Below the pieces are notes generated by a model, which saw only the letters and a program-made list of their open reading frames with translations, made no database searches and was not told where the DNA came from. The position numbers were made by a program, and so were the translations under genes. From the NCBI RefSeq assembly GCF_012273895.1, contig NC_052122.1:7378001-7442000 (forward strand): a stretch of 64,000 nucleotides of DNA. Reading direction: 5' to 3'. Shown here one piece after another: positions 12,150 to 26,059 of this stretch (the stretch's first letter is position 1; the number at the start of each line of letters is the position of its first letter). Origin of the DNA: Zerene cesonia. Lineage: Eukaryota; Arthropoda; Insecta; Lepidoptera; Pieridae.

Positions 12150-14960
12150 TTGCGAGTTATTTAACGCAAGCGCCAAACGTGGAATTACATACAGCTGGAA
12201 TGGAAATACAATGGAACACATGTGTATACAAGATAAGAGCTCCCGCGTATGAGGATCAATGTTATGTTTCGAATTGCCGTCGACAATTTATGAATGATTT
12301 TGCAAAATTCCTGCGAAGCTGTTGAATAATTTGATCGGTCTTAATTATTTGCTTTCACGGAAATGTCTATTATTTGTTTGTGTTCCTTTACGGTGATAAT
12401 TCTTTTGTTTTCGTGAAGGTTTTTGGATATGTATTTTGAGTATATATTCATGATACCTTTGTCTGTCTGTATTGAGTTGTTTAAAGGGATATTAATGGTA
12501 TTATGACAATTTAACTTTAACATTATGTTTAAATATTTTCATATGATATGGATTGATATGGATGCTATTGAAAATATTAAGCACATATTATTGATACAGG
12601 CTAATAAATTCCTTCTTTATAAATTATACATTACGAATAAATTTCAAATATTTTTTTTTCTTATCATAGAATAAATATATTTCAATTATAATATAATTAA
12701 TATTTTTTTGTCCTAATGTTCAGAGGTTCTTGAATTAAAAGCGGTGTTAGTTACTTGATTAAAAAATAACCTCTGTGCATTATGTTTTCTTGACTAAAAA
12801 TCGAAGTTGTGTCCATATCATAAAGGCACCTCAAGATTTTTTTTTATCTGGCAAAATAGACAGATATATATCTATACATAATATAGCTACATCAATAATA
12901 CTTTTATACTTTTTTATCAATCTTGTTATATAATATATCTTTTTATTTCGTTCTATTAACCTAGATAAGACTAACTGTCACTTAAAGTAAACATTTCCAT
13001 TTCAAATATAAATAAATCAACTAGGTACTATTCAATATAGTGATGCTACATGTAACATGTTTTTAATCCCACAAATTATAAATTCTTACGTAAATTGAAA
13101 TCAAACAGTTTTATGGAGCATGTTTTGGAATAACTCAATATTTTCTACTCAATTGAACTCAATGCAGTTTTTCTATTGAATTGGTGTGATGACTCTATAT
13201 TTTCAAAACAATCAGGTCTTCTGTATCATTGGAGCAATAACTCTATCTTTTATGGAATAACTTTTTCTTTTCCATCCAATAAGATCGTCTGTATTTATGT
13301 AATAACTCTACATCTTACAAAACTTAGCTATATTAGCAGTAGAAATAGCGAGGAGTATTTAAAAAGTATCTAAAAATATATGTTATACATTCCCACGTGC
13401 ACTTTATTCACATCTATCCGTTAACTACTCTCCGTTTTTTACCTTCGATTTTAAGCTCGAGCACTTTTTAAACCTATATAAAATGATAAATGTATCAAAC
13501 TGTTAATAAATATTTCGATATAAATGAAAGTACGTTACGTACTTCGCATTTTTATTTTATAGCATATAACTTCAGCTTTTATTCCGATTTTAGCTTTAAA
13601 ACAATAGCAAGGATACAATATGTATATTTGCTACACTCAGAAAGCTTAATTACCGACTTCCTACGAATGAAGAAACATATCTGTATTTATATAAAATAAG
13701 CACAACAACAGTTAATGTTCATTTTAACATTGAATTCCTTTTAAAAGTATAGTATGACACCCTATCAATTCAGAACTGAATAATAATAATAAAAACAGAC
13801 ACTTAAAGCGGTGCCATCTTTGAATCTAGCATAATGACAACTGTCAAATCTGTAACGCAAATCAAAATTGGGCCCCCATTGGTCGGCGCCAGAGTGCACC
13901 CCGCTGTGAAGGGAGGCGCTTTTATTTTAACTTGGGGCCACTTATAGATTACCCTTTCTTTATCTGACTCTGGGGTTGCCTTTTGTCAAAGCTAGTCATT
14001 TTTTAATCGCAGTTCATTATATTTTATTGTTGTTAATAAAATGTTTTGAATCAGTTTTTTTTTAGTGTAAACAATAGGATGCGTCCAATAAAACGATCAA
14101 TTTGGGATAATAGGTTTATTATATTATTTCAATTATCAACTAAGTCATTATAAATATCAAATATTCACATTTTACATTTCACAATGAACTTGATCAACAA
14201 ATCTCACACATCTAAAAGCTTTTTAGCCGAAACAAACGCACTCTATTCTAGTTATTATTCAAGGAACCCCGTGGATAAATGAATAGGGCTGTGATTGCGT
14301 ATTTTGGTCACACACATATCATTTATTCGCATCTATACACCAATGCAGTAACAATACTGATTTGGTATGTAACATACAATAACAGACACAGTATAAGTAA
14401 TGTATTTAATAACTAATTTACAGTATTCATTTACTATTACATAGTTTATACAATATATAACAATCAATGCAGTTAAACGTGACGAAAATAACTAAAAGAA
14501 TAATGCTAATAACTACAAAATGCAATTAGCATGTAACGTCATTCGTTATCACATTCGTTTCATTTTTCTGTGCTTTTATTTTAAAACCGGTAAACGATTT
14601 TATGTTTGTAATATTCGATAAAAATGTAATGTATATATTTATATTCTATTTCGTATTTATTATTAAACGCATATACCACATAAAGTCCCACATAATAATA
14701 TACGTCTTTTTTATCTAAAATGTTGGTATGTAATAGTTTCTTCTACGAGTGAGTGTTAAATCTTGCTATTAACTCGTTGAAATTTAAGCTAGTTACATAA
14801 ATTAACCATACAAAGTATTTGCACATGGTGTTTACATGGAGAAAGTTTTTGATTACGAGAGTCAACATGTGGCCACAACAACAATCATAATATTATATCA
14901 GTCTTCAACGACACCGTACATTTTCTTCCAATACGTTGAAGTTAAAAACACGCGATCAAA
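12150..14960. other. Intergenic region between tll and the RERG-like gene
   Basis: No gene recognised. AT-rich apart from a GC-rich patch at about 13,868-13,920 that contains CCATTGGTCGGCGCCAG (an inverted CCAAT core). The ORFs at 12,341-12,523, 13,176-13,373 and 13,490-13,699 have compositions typical of chance ORFs. The right end should contain the 3' UTR of the RERG-like gene; AATAAA on the minus strand at 14,661-14,656 is one possible poly(A) signal. Confidence 0.5.
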
Positions 14961-17900
14961 TTAATCTTTGGGTAGGGCGCTGTCACTTTTCCCGCGCGAA
15001 TAGACTCGATAAGCGGTTTTGGTCCCTAACATTCTATCCAAAAGGCTATGTTTTGCTCGTCTTCTATGAGTAAGAACTTCCCGGCAAAGCTCATGAAATA
15101 CCTCGCCTACTTGATTGACTTGCTCAGCCGCGGCAACCTCTGCGAAACTGCATTCAAAGTCCTTCGCAAGAATTTCTCCCTCTTCTGGACTGACCTGAAA
15201 GATAAACTTAATATATTTATTGCGTTCTACGAAACGTTACGTACTAAAATAACAGATATATTATATTGTTCAACAATAACCTAATACGAATATTAAATAA
15301 TTCGTATAGAATGTAATGTTTATTTATATGATTTTAGATATATTTCATCTTACGCTATTCGAAAAATACATTTTATAATTTCGGGTTCTACGAAATAGTT
15401 GAATTGCGAAGGTATTAAACATCACTATGTATAGATTTCACTGGTGCTCTCGCTCGTAAGCAGCTTAAATAACTTTTGTAGATTCATGAAATAAATATTG
15501 AGGATTAAATCATATCCATTTTTTAGAAAATCTGCCAATACTGACGACCCGGTTGCGCTGTGTCAATGGGTTACTATACAACTTCTATGTAAAGAGTAAT
15601 GATGGCGTCGCTTTGTGTGAAATATGCGAAAATAAAAGTCAGTGTTTTTTCATTTTATTTTGAGTTATTAGACCTTATTAAATCTAAAGTAATAAGAAGT
15701 TATTAATCTTGAAAAATATAGCTTCTACATTTAGATTTTCAAATCTGTTATAGAAGCCACTCAATTAGTACGAAATATAAGTGATACAAAGTAGGTAGTT
15801 AATTTCGGCTAAGCATTAAAAATATGCCTCGTATTTCAATATTTCGTAATTCAAACACCATTTCATGTCATACTCCGTAATATTTCTAACGACTACACGC
15901 GCAAGCATCCATTTAAAATGCTTTCAACACTAGACTGCCCATTGTTAAAGTAAACATGGTGATTTGATGGCATAATATTTTTATTGACTGGCAAACAACT
16001 AAACTGGAAATAAAAATTATCTCATTTTGTGGATATCTCCTGGATCATTTAGTCCGTTATATCTAGAAAAATATAATTATTCATATGTAGTCACTCCTCT
16101 CCTTAGTTGTCGTTGTTGCCGATGGAACGTTACAGCCTCTGCTGTAACGTTTAGGCGATACAGATAATAGTTTTATATTTGATATTATTATAATTTGAAA
16201 AAATAGTTTTTACATTATGTTACAAGAAATTTTTATAAATATTTAGTTATAAGAATCCTATCTGTGTTGATTTACAATTTTGTATAATTTTTGGGACTAT
16301 ATGTTTTTCTATTCTTTTCTATTATGACAGCGCTCCTAACCTGCCGCAGATGTACCATGTCGGCTTTGTTCCCGACGAGAGTCAAGGGCACGTCGGGCTG
16401 CAAGCTTTGTTTCGCGCGGCGGACATAGTTGAAAGATTCTCGATCTGTTATAGAGTACACGAGGAAAAGTCCGTCCGCCCACTGCGCGATTTCATTTCCC
16501 GGTAGCTCGTCCACGCTCTGAAAATTTCATTTTCATTTTCTGAATATACAGTGTGGGTTTATGAAAGCATAATTTAGAATTTTACAAGTCCATTAAATGC
16601 TTATATACATAAAATACAAATATTTTGAATACCGAGTCTAATCTGTTTAAATGGGTAAGTAACCTAAAAAAAATTGTACTAAATTTCTGTCCGTCACAGC
16701 GAAGCATTATTGCGGCCTGGGGCTGGCTCTCGCAAAATAATACGACTAAGATATAAGTTTAAGTTAATGCATTGTTTTTTATAAGCAAAATTTGGAAATG
16801 TAACGAAAAACAGTATCTATTTGAATAGCCTAGTATTATAAGAAATAAACAATTAGTTTTATAAGAAATAAATACAATATTACCCATTTTTATCAGCCTT
16901 TCCTCAGACAAAAACCATAACGGAAGGAAAATAATAGGCTTAATTAGTGCTCTGTTTTTAAACTTGATACTCGGATTATTACAATAAAGGTAGGTAGATA
17001 AGAAACCCAGTTTTATCACAATTTTCCATTATATCTATAAATAAAACGATTTATTTTCAAGCTTCAGTTTTAAACCCACTTACATCGCATTATGATGAGA
17101 AAATAAGAAAATAATGAAAAAGGAATATAAAATAATTTGCACAAAATTCCACCTTCATGAAAATGTGGAAAGAATTTAATCACATGTTGTTTATATTGAC
17201 TGACAACTGAAAAATCCTACATATTGTAGTCCGTAGAAATTTACCCAGTAAATCGAGTAGATAAATAACAACAACATGTATTCATATCATGTTCTGTATT
17301 TGATAATAATACAAAGCAAATCAAAGGAATTTGGTGCACGTATGATGTATTGCAATTTACATTTATTTAAAAACTTATCTTTCCGCCCACAGCTTCCTCT
17401 TTTGAACTACAACATTATTTTCTTTATAAATTTTTAGGCATAATAATATTTTAACACTTAAGATAAATACTTATCAAAATCCTAAGACCTATCTCATTAC
17501 ACATTCAATTACATATTCTAGAATTTATTTTTAATACCCCAAATGTAAACGTATAGATAATCACCGCTAATAGTTTTTATTTGTTAAACAATATAGCTAA
17601 GCTACTATAACGATTATTATAAGTATATGAACCATAAATATTGGTCTATCGCAATATAACATTTTCTCACAATCTTCCCAGTGATTTTGACGTGATGCAT
17701 ACAAAATGACAAATAGAAAAAAATAACCACTGTTATAGGGTCAGCTATATGCTGCTGTTTGTATGTGTAAATAGAATATATATATAGATATAAATATATA
17801 TAAACATGTATAGATAGAAATAGTGCATTGTAAAAGGAGTTGGACTTTCTTACCTTAGGACAAGTGTCAAGGATTTCAAATAAAATTGGTTCACCGTCCA

Positions 17901-20900
17901 AAAGCGCCTCGTGTTTATATTTACTTTCTGAAAACCAAAATAACATATTGAAATATTTCGATGTTAGTCTTGTGTTGCAATCTAAACAAAACAAAGGTGA
18001 TCCCATTCACCTTAAAATATCCATAAGTTAAAGTAAGAAAGTTAATGTATAATTGTATATGTAAATATAAAATATAGGTACTTGATGCTTTATTTTAAAT
18101 AAGGTTAAACGGTAAAATTTGACTTTACGTTGATGGTCAAAAAAGGAATAATTACAAAGATTTTCTTATTCTGTTACAATATAAAAGTTGTTAGTTGATA
18201 AAATACTTGAATTGAAGAAAACATGTTGATATTTTTATTCTGGCTTATAACAATTCACTTCGGTTTTCATTTTTTTAGCAGTAATTATGCTCTCACAGGT
18301 AAATCCAACTACAAAAATATCTTGAAAAACCAAGTGTAGGCAAGTAAATAAATAAAGGCCTTATAATTACAATATATCTAATATATAAAATTCTCGTGTC
18401 TCAGTTTTCGTTGCCATCCATACTCCTCCGAAACGTCTTGACCGATTTTGATGAAATTTTTTGTGCTTATCCGGTATCTATGAGAATCGGCCAACATCTA
18501 TTTTTCATACCCCTAAATGATAAGAGTAAAGCAGAACAGCGTTTGCCGGGTGCAGCTAGTAAATAAAATAAAATAAATTAACAAAATTAAAAAAAAACAT
18601 ACCTTGTTGATGATCGTATTCTCCGATATATCGTTTAGTTAAAAATCGTACCGTCAATGCTGTGGAAAAATAAGAAGTGAGTTTTAAAACCAAATTACAA
18701 AATAAACAGTGATCGACAGTTAGCAAAGCATCTATCCAAATTGCACCTATTCTTCGCACAAGGAAGGTATGAAATAAATTATATTCGGAATATCTTGTGA
18801 TTCTATCGGGTCGCTCGTGTGAAATACAAATGCAAAATTCTAAACGTAGATGAATGACAATGATTGGTACGTAATTAGAATCAAACTTCAATGCATCCGG
18901 TTTGTACATGAACACCACGGTCTCCAGTAACCTAGCGTAGGTTGATGTAATCGCATACATTCTATAATTACCAACCACTAATTAATCGTATACATTCAAA
19001 TGATCAATAGATATTCAATGCGCATCACGTTGGTCTATATCACACCTACTGGTTATACACTAAAGCCAAATCCATTGAATAACATTATTGTACCGAATCT
19101 TAGTTAAATTCACACATTAATTAGGTAAACTCATAGCCCTGTGTCTCCCTAAGGGGCGGCCTGATATCACTCTTACTGATCTGTTTCATTGTTCTTATTA
19201 TAATCATGAACAAGGTGTTAGCAGGATAATGTATTCAGTCTGATCGAGATGTATTTGAATGCCAGATCACGACTGTATTTTAAAATACGATTTTTATGTT
19301 CCAGACAATAAATAAGTCTATTTAGTCAGGTAAGTCATAAGTTATTTTATTACGAGCAGAATTGGCAGAACAGTTGTTTAAAACATCTGATATAATATAA
19401 ACGTCATATTCCAAGTCTCTGTAATATATTTAAATAAGATCTTTGGCACGCACGCAGTCAATAGTCTGATCTCATTTGCTAATTAATTGACTAGTAAAAA
19501 TTATATTTACACGAATCAAACGCCATATTTACATTTCGTGTAGGAGAAGAAGAATATGTGAGTTCATGAGTATTAGATATCTTGAAAAACTTAACCGTGA
19601 ACAGCAAATATAAAAGTTACGTTAAATTTGACTTCTGATAAATAACATCGGGGAAGTACCACATCCCCACAGAAAACCGGCGTGAAATAGTGGCAAGCCA
19701 CTGTGTTTCATACGGTGACTGGGGTAGCCGGAGTCCATTTACTTTTCCTCACCCGTCCCAGTCCATTCCTTCTTTCCAGTCATTAACCCTTTCCTTTTCT
19801 CTTACCCCATAAAAGCAGGCACCGCATTCGCAGATCCACTACCTTTGCGAATGTTCATGGGCGGTGTTGATCGCTTACCACCAGGCGAACCACCAGCTCA
19901 GTAGCCCGCTATGTCATAAAAATAAAGTGTATTTGAATGCGTTTACAATAACCATTTTAATGATTTTGATTGATTCTAAAGAAGTAATTAGTGTAAGTGC
20001 GTTGTATTTATTTTAAAAATAATAGTTGTTCAGTATTTTTTATTTACAACAAGCTAATCTTTGTACGGTTTAACGATATTGTCGTAAAAAACATATTTTA
20101 CTAACAGTTTATTGAAAAACAATTACGTAATTTGCTTAACATAATTCGAAATTTTAAAATTGAAATTCAATAAATGTTACATCAAATAAAGATTCATTAC
20201 ACATTTATATATTTCAATCAAATGTAATATTATAATACTTTGTATTAATAATTATTGATACAAAGTATTATATAAGTATGCTTAAATCTGTAGTATATTG
20301 ATACCTAATATAGACCAAAGGTCAATGACGACGTTTCCACCACCAAAAAATAGATAATCAAACAAACAAACAAATAAATAAGCAAACTTTCGCATTTATA
20401 AATCCTATTAATAAGGATTATTTTATATAATATTATGAATGATTTTCGCAGCGAATTCTAAATTATGACAAAGTTTTGATACCTGGAGTTACATTGTTGA
20501 AATTTAGCTTAAGATTTTTTTATTTTAATAGTTTATAGGTATACCGTATTAATTGAATATGTGTTAATTACAGATAACATTATACTATACTAGATTTAGC
20601 TTTCTAATGGTGTAGATTTTAATGTCAAACAAAAAATCTAATATATATATATTGAATGAGTAAGTAAAGCAACACCAAATACAGAGATAGCTGTATGGAC
20701 AATTATAATGTGTGTATTTTTTAATTGACGCTGCAAAATACCCTATTAAATTAAGTGCCGAATATTTTGTATCGTAATAGAGTCATAATTAAAATAAAAG
20801 TAGGCATATTTTCCCGCCAATTATAATTGTGAAGAGATCAAAGCAAAGTATCCAATACGATAGCGTTCAGCATACCATTTTGAAGTACGAAAAACAAAGA

Positions 20901-23900
20901 AGTGCTTTAATTATCCGATGTTTAAAAAACAACGAGACGTATTTATAAACTTACAAATGTCTTGAACTTTATAAACTACGTGACGAATGTTTGCAAAATT
21001 TAAAGCTTTCATTAGGTAATTACTATTTTCAGTTGGTATGCATTCCTTCAGTTGATCCGGAAAAATGAGAAAACGTAAAAAGTACATACTTCATAGGAAA
21101 TGACACATAATATATGATTTAACTGGGGTATTACAAATTATGTAGTAATGTGGTAACAAATACAAATAATACAGTCGAATAAATGGTCATAGGTACCATA
21201 TTTCTATATGCAGATCTTGTTGTGCCGCTATTATAGACTTTTTTAATTTCCATTTTAATACCATCGTTCGCGGGTTTACGATCGTTTGGAAAATTTTAAA
21301 AATCTCTTCCTCAATATAAACACGTGATGCTACTTTAACGACTATGACGAAATAACGTTAGATAAAACATAATATACTCGCAAATAGTCTTCACGTATCT
21401 TGGGATATTTTCAGCACAACAAAGGTCGACCTACGTGCCATTGTCTTATCTTTGGATCGCAATTTCTGGTATAATTTACTATTTTTTATCGTGAATCTCC
21501 ACCGATATTTCACCGATGAGTAATATCTTTATACTCACTATTACCTACAATACACACACTAATTTGCACATAAATTTTTTGTTGCTATGTGCATATTATT
21601 AAGGATTTTCACGACTTAGTTAGACGTTATGGTGAGAATTCAAGAGAAAATACTTATCAAATAGGACAATTTTTGCTTAAAATATACTTATGTAAGATGG
21701 GCTTTTAAAAGTCCACATCAGATTTTGCAGATATTCGAATTTTGATCTATCAGCAGAAAATGGTCAACAAAATATAATAGTTTTTGCTCACGCGTTACAT
21801 ATTGGGTTCCATTGCCGTTTTTTATACTTAATAGTTCCTGGAACGCAATTCGTTCGCAAATTAAACTCGCGCTTGGCCGCTTTTCACACTTCATATACTT
21901 TAGCTGGAGTCTGCCAATTACGCATCAGAATAATATTAAACAAAAGTCATTCGAATCCACCCGAATTTCAGATATTGGCGTATACAATTACTCAAATGGA
22001 CCGACAAGCTTTTTAATTGTTGTTGTTCCATCACTGAAATAGTGATGGAACAACAACAACTTAACTCGTCTCAATTACTTTTTATTAACATCCACTTTTA
22101 AGTCTTTTACTTGGGATAATAACATGATCACTGATTGTGCAAGTACCTATCGCCTACGATGAAATCGTATTGGGAAACATAAGTGTATTGGAATTCATAC
22201 TCACTGACCCATATACATATCAAAGTTTGTACCAATAACATTGTTGGCGCCAAAATTAGATGCGTAACGAAACTAAACCGAAACGAGCAAATCTTTGAAA
22301 GTAATATTCTACAGGCCACGTGGCTGAAATTCATTGCTGCACGTAGATAGTCGTGGGATGTGGTTTTCGATTTGATTTGCCGCGTTGAAAGCGAGAGGCG
22401 AGATCACGGTAAATTATTATGGGACGATTGAATTGGGAACACTGTAATGTGTTATTTAAATTTATTTAACACAAGATGTTCTTGTGTTTATTTTTGTTGT
22501 GTATTACACATTTGTAAATTGACGTACTTCAAACGTGAACACTTTAGCTGGATATTACTTATAAACGAATTTCGCGGTTTATTCATACCTACTATACTAG
22601 TATGAATAAACCACGAGGAAACCATTGCTAATCCGCATAATTTTGGACAAACCTCACATCATTATTTCATAGAGATATATCCCTATTGTATATTAGATAC
22701 ATATATTATGTACGTAAAAATAATATGTGTACATGGTTGTAATAAAATGTTTAAATTGATAGCGCTTAATAATATCTATGTATCTATATATGATTAAAAT
22801 CGCAATACTAGTTAATATGTAGGTATAGATATAGGATAAACATGCAAATGTACAAAATTATACGAAAATTACATAAAAAATGCTAATATTTAATTAAAAA
22901 TTTTTGCCACAGCTTTGCTCGCTTCGAATCGTAAATTTAAACCAGCCTTAAGTCAGTCAGAAGACACAAAAATTTCATTTAAATTGATCCAGCCATTTAA
23001 GTGGAAGTCGGTGACACAAACTACATTTAATATATATATAAAGGTTAAATATGTGAAAAGAAAGAATCGTCAAACGAATTTATATCATTCAGAAAACAAC
23101 AAACAACAGGCAAACTATTAGTTTTTCTATGCTACGGGTTAAGAAAATGTATCCACACATAACGGAATTAATGCTGGTTATAATCACTTTGGTACAATAA
23201 AATTACAGATTTAACCAAAAATTATTCGAACGCTCTACTTCATTATGCTAATATATATGCACAAATGTGTGAAGCGTAGATATTAACAGAACGTTTTCGT
23301 AGATTCTTATACAAAAAATATACAGAAATTTTAAGTGGATACCGCCAAGAAGAGGCGGTCCAATAAAGCAAGCTTATCACTTTATCCTAACACGTACGGT
23401 AAAAGACATTTAAATCTGAAAGCATTAGTAGAGTACGTATTTGTAGATATATATAGAAAACACATTTTAGTGACGTACGCCAATCATCATTAGCAGCATT
23501 ATATTATCGCATTAAAACATAACATTTAATGGAATCTGGAAAATATTCAGGACCTTGAGACACCACTTGTAGTTCATCGTTTTATTTTTGTATTAGCATT
23601 GATGTCGTTACAATGCGTAGGATTATTATATACCACACAAATATTTATCATCTCGCGTAAAATGTATTAAATACTCGTTTATTATACGAGTATAAAGGGG
23701 AATTATTAATTTCCTTACTATTAATTCGCCCCGGCTCCGCCTGGACAGACATTTTTGAAGTTTGTTTAAACGTCATCATTCTAATCCGAGTTGAGGCAAA
23801 ATATCAAACAAACCAAAAATCATACAAATTTGTTTAGCCGTTCCTGTTTCATAAATGGGGAAACAAACACGACTTTTTTTGACTAATGTATTGGATAGAC

Positions 23901-24256
23901 TGTGTTATATTTTGAAAAATGTTATTCACAGTGGCAGTTTTTAATTTTATTTCTTATAAATATCAAATAAATGGCTTAAGCATTTGAAATAAACAATTTC
24001 TTGTTCAATTGAACTCTAATGAAGTTAAAATTTTAAACACTTTATTGAACAAAAAATCGATTATTAAATATGAGGATATATAATTGTGTTCGAATACTAT
24101 AAACAAATATTAATATTATTATTTTAAACACGTATTTAAAGAACACATTCGCACTGTCACCTACGTACCACTCTTTCCCACGGACGGTGCCCCGATCACC
24201 GCGACTTTCACTTCTGACAGCGACGACTTCTTCCGCCTTATACCGCGCGTTGTCAT
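14961..24256 (-). CDS. RERG/RASL-type divergent Ras-like small GTPase, five exons
   Basis: Minus-strand exons are 24256-24169, 18659-18603, 17927-17854, 16517-16341 and 15194-14961 (stop 14963-14961), giving 209 residues with all phases consistent. The P-loop GAPSVGKS is at residues 22-29, NKAD at 123-126, and a WADGLFLVYSITDRESF core precedes it. The C-terminus is basic (RRR), ends SDSALPKD, and has no CAAX prenylation box, as in RERG. The 'FHELCREV' near the end also matches RERG (199 residues in human). Several positions are unusual: P-loop residue 12 (Ras numbering) is Pro, the switch I Thr35 position is Gln (YDHQQESKY), the switch II DTAGQ is replaced by DTCPK, and the SAK-like loop reads AAA. 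I judge GTP hydrolysis to be doubtful, while nucleotide binding is plausible. The family is sure; the exact orthologue (RERG versus RASL11/12 type) is not. Confidence 0.9.
18372..18560 (+). mobile_element. Short dispersed element, 'AAAATTCTCGTGTC...GCTAGT' family, copy 1
   Basis: Runs from ATATAAAATTCTCGTGTC through CCGAAACG.CTTGACCGATTTTGATG to TTTGCCGGGTGCAGCTAGT. It is nearly identical over about 180 bp to 29,701-29,879. A more diverged inverted copy lies at 43,799-43,984. It is non-coding and short, and lies in intron 1 of the RERG-like gene, ending about 43 bp from exon 2's donor. It is probably a non-autonomous or truncated retroelement common in Lepidoptera; I cannot name the family. 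Confidence 0.8.
19640..19935 (+). mobile_element. 3' end of a non-LTR retrotransposon (lepidopteran type)
   Basis: GC-richer than its surroundings. It contains ACCGGCGTGAAATAGTGGC, GGGTAGCCGGAGTCC, a C/T-rich stretch, and then GGCGGTGTTGATCGCTTACC, CAGGCGAACCACCAGCTC and GCCCGCTATGTCATAAAAAT. The last part resembles the 3' termini of LINEs that I know from moth and butterfly genomes. No reverse transcriptase remains, so this is a 5'-truncated copy. It lies in intron 1 of the RERG-like gene. Confidence 0.75.
20231..20272. repeat. Inverted repeat: 15-bp stem, 12-nt loop
   Basis: TATAATACTTTGTAT at 20,231-20,245 is the exact reverse complement of 20,258-20,272. Confidence 0.85.
22017..22059. 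repeat. Inverted repeat: 19-bp stem, 5-nt loop
   Basis: TTGTTGTTGTTCCATCACT (22,017-22,035) is exactly reverse-complementary to 22,041-22,059, with GAAAT as the loop. It is non-coding and intronic. Confidence 0.88.
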
Positions 24257-24390
24257 TTTCCCGAGATCATGGTCCTGCCGCGCAGCAAGCCTACGGAATG
24301 CCCGCGGGCGCCGGTCAGCGCGAACACTGCTCCGATCGAACCCCGCTCCCGCTTGCCGGCTAAAAATACATAAGGCGACACAGCTCTGAC
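24160..24390 (-). promoter_or_regulatory. GC/CpG-rich promoter and first exon region of the RERG-like gene, with a uORF
   Basis: Base composition changes sharply to GC/CpG-rich between about 24,180 and 24,370, around the first coding exon. On the minus strand an upstream ATG at 24,270-24,268 opens the five-codon ORF MISGK. Its TGA (24,255-24,253) overlaps the main start ATG (24,256-24,254) as ATGA. A TATA-like TATTTTTA lies near 24,370. The transcription start is inferred, not seen. Confidence 0.5.
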
Positions 24391-26059
24391 ATCGGCTCTC
24401 GTGTTAATGGGTCAAGATCTGGCCAAGATCAGTTGTGCAAATAGGCATGTTTACGTCGCGGGCTTCCTGACGCCCGCACCACGTGGCCATGGCGATAGGC
24501 CAACGTCGCCCGAGGCTCTTGACTCTGTTTTGTATGAACTTGTACCATATATCATCTGCCCAAACAGGTTTATGGCAAATTGATTATTATAGACAACGTG
24601 GAAGTAAATATAAACATATCTGTATATCTTCTTTGAATTAAAGATGCTTACACTTACACAATATTTCCAATCGATAAATGATCAATAAAAGTAATATCAA
24701 CACCCCTCCCATGTCAACACAACAGGCAACTACTTTAAATAGCAATTTTAATTAAAGTAAAACGTTTCAAAAGATTTAAAATAGATGTACTTGGACTGTA
24801 TCAGAAAAAAGAAAGCTGAAGAGAAGAGATTGTATTAACGTTTCTTTCTCTGGAAATTGATTGTGAATTGTAAATGCCGTGTCAATTATGTACAATTTTA
24901 CAAGACTTTTTGTGAATTGTTGTCAGGTTTGTGAAATAAAAACAGCTAAACTACATACATAAAATAGCCATGAGTGCGTACAAGATAAATATATTAAAGA
25001 TATAAAAAACTTCATCATGCTCCATGTGGGAGTTCTATCGAGCAGTGAAACAGAACAAGCTAAATAAATAAAAGTAACATTTATAGGTCGCCTTAGATTT
25101 TAATATATTTACTCTTCAGTGTTGGTATCCCGTTAACCTCTCAACCTGGCTACACCGAAACAACAAAGCCTGAAGAATCCAAACCCTTGGTGCGAAATGC
25201 GACAAACCTTCGAACTAACGATCTTTTCAGTTCGCAATATATTTCTGTACCGAAGATGTATCTCAAGCTATCAACACGTCCGTGACGGATTTTCTCATTG
25301 TGTAAAGGCCAAGATAATTCGAATACAAAAGTAACGAGTACTTTTAGTTAATGCAATATGTTGCTACCATCGGAATGTCTGGCCCGACGCCAACTTACAT
25401 CTCAGGTACAATTAAAATGTCCATAAGTGTTAAGAGAGGCATTATTGTTACATTTATAGACAATCAACTCTGGATCACTGCAAGCATGCCGTAATAACAC
25501 GTCGAGAAGTAAACATGGGTCGCTTGTAAATTATTGTAACACTATTAAACCATAGATACTTCTGCTGAAAAATGCAACTTGAAAAAAAGTAAAAAGCATT
25601 TTGCATCAATATTTATTTTGTATAATAAAGTTCATTTACAAATTGAAAAGAATCATTTTTACATAGATAAGATTTACAGTGTTATAATATATTTATTCAA
25701 CACTATACGTAGTTATTCTTTAATACCGAGGGACATATTCAAAATATAATACAATATTATTAAAGGCACAAACAAAAGCAGATAACTTAAATTACGCTTA
25801 TTTATATAAAACAAATGAGATAATTGTTATAAATAAAATTACAAATTTATAACCAAGTAGGTATTACTAAAATTTTAAATAAATACGTTATGTAATTCGA
25901 ATATTTTAATTCCTTTATCTGTAATATTATGATATGACATACTGAACACGAACGACCACCAACGACGCAATGCTTCATTAAATAAATCAAATATGCAATA
26001 TAGATCTTGAATTAGTTCTAATATATTATTATTTAGTACATTCACGCTAAGAAAACAGT

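Larger units (their letters stand above)
18660..24168 (-). other. Intron 1 of the RERG-like gene (5.5 kb)
   Basis: Between the P-loop exon and exon 2. It holds the truncated LINE 3' end (19,640-19,935), a retroelement tail fragment (20,340-20,415), hairpins at 20,231-20,272, 22,017-22,059 and about 22,577-22,615, and mostly AT-rich sequence. The ORFs at 21,812-22,042, 22,128-22,334 and 22,915-23,121 show no recognisable domain. Confidence 0.75.

Noticed and set aside
15048..15284. A plus-strand ORF of 78 codons
   Set aside because: It is antisense to the last exon of the RERG-like GTPase, which has family-matching protein sequence.
18556..18978. A 140-codon minus-strand ORF around RERG-like exon 2
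   Set aside because: Only 18,659-18,603 is coding; the rest reads through the intron and matches nothing.
24401..24583. A plus-strand 60-codon ORF beside the CpG-rich RERG-like promoter
   Set aside because: It has no domain, and GC-rich DNA has few stop codons, so ORFs here are expected by chance.
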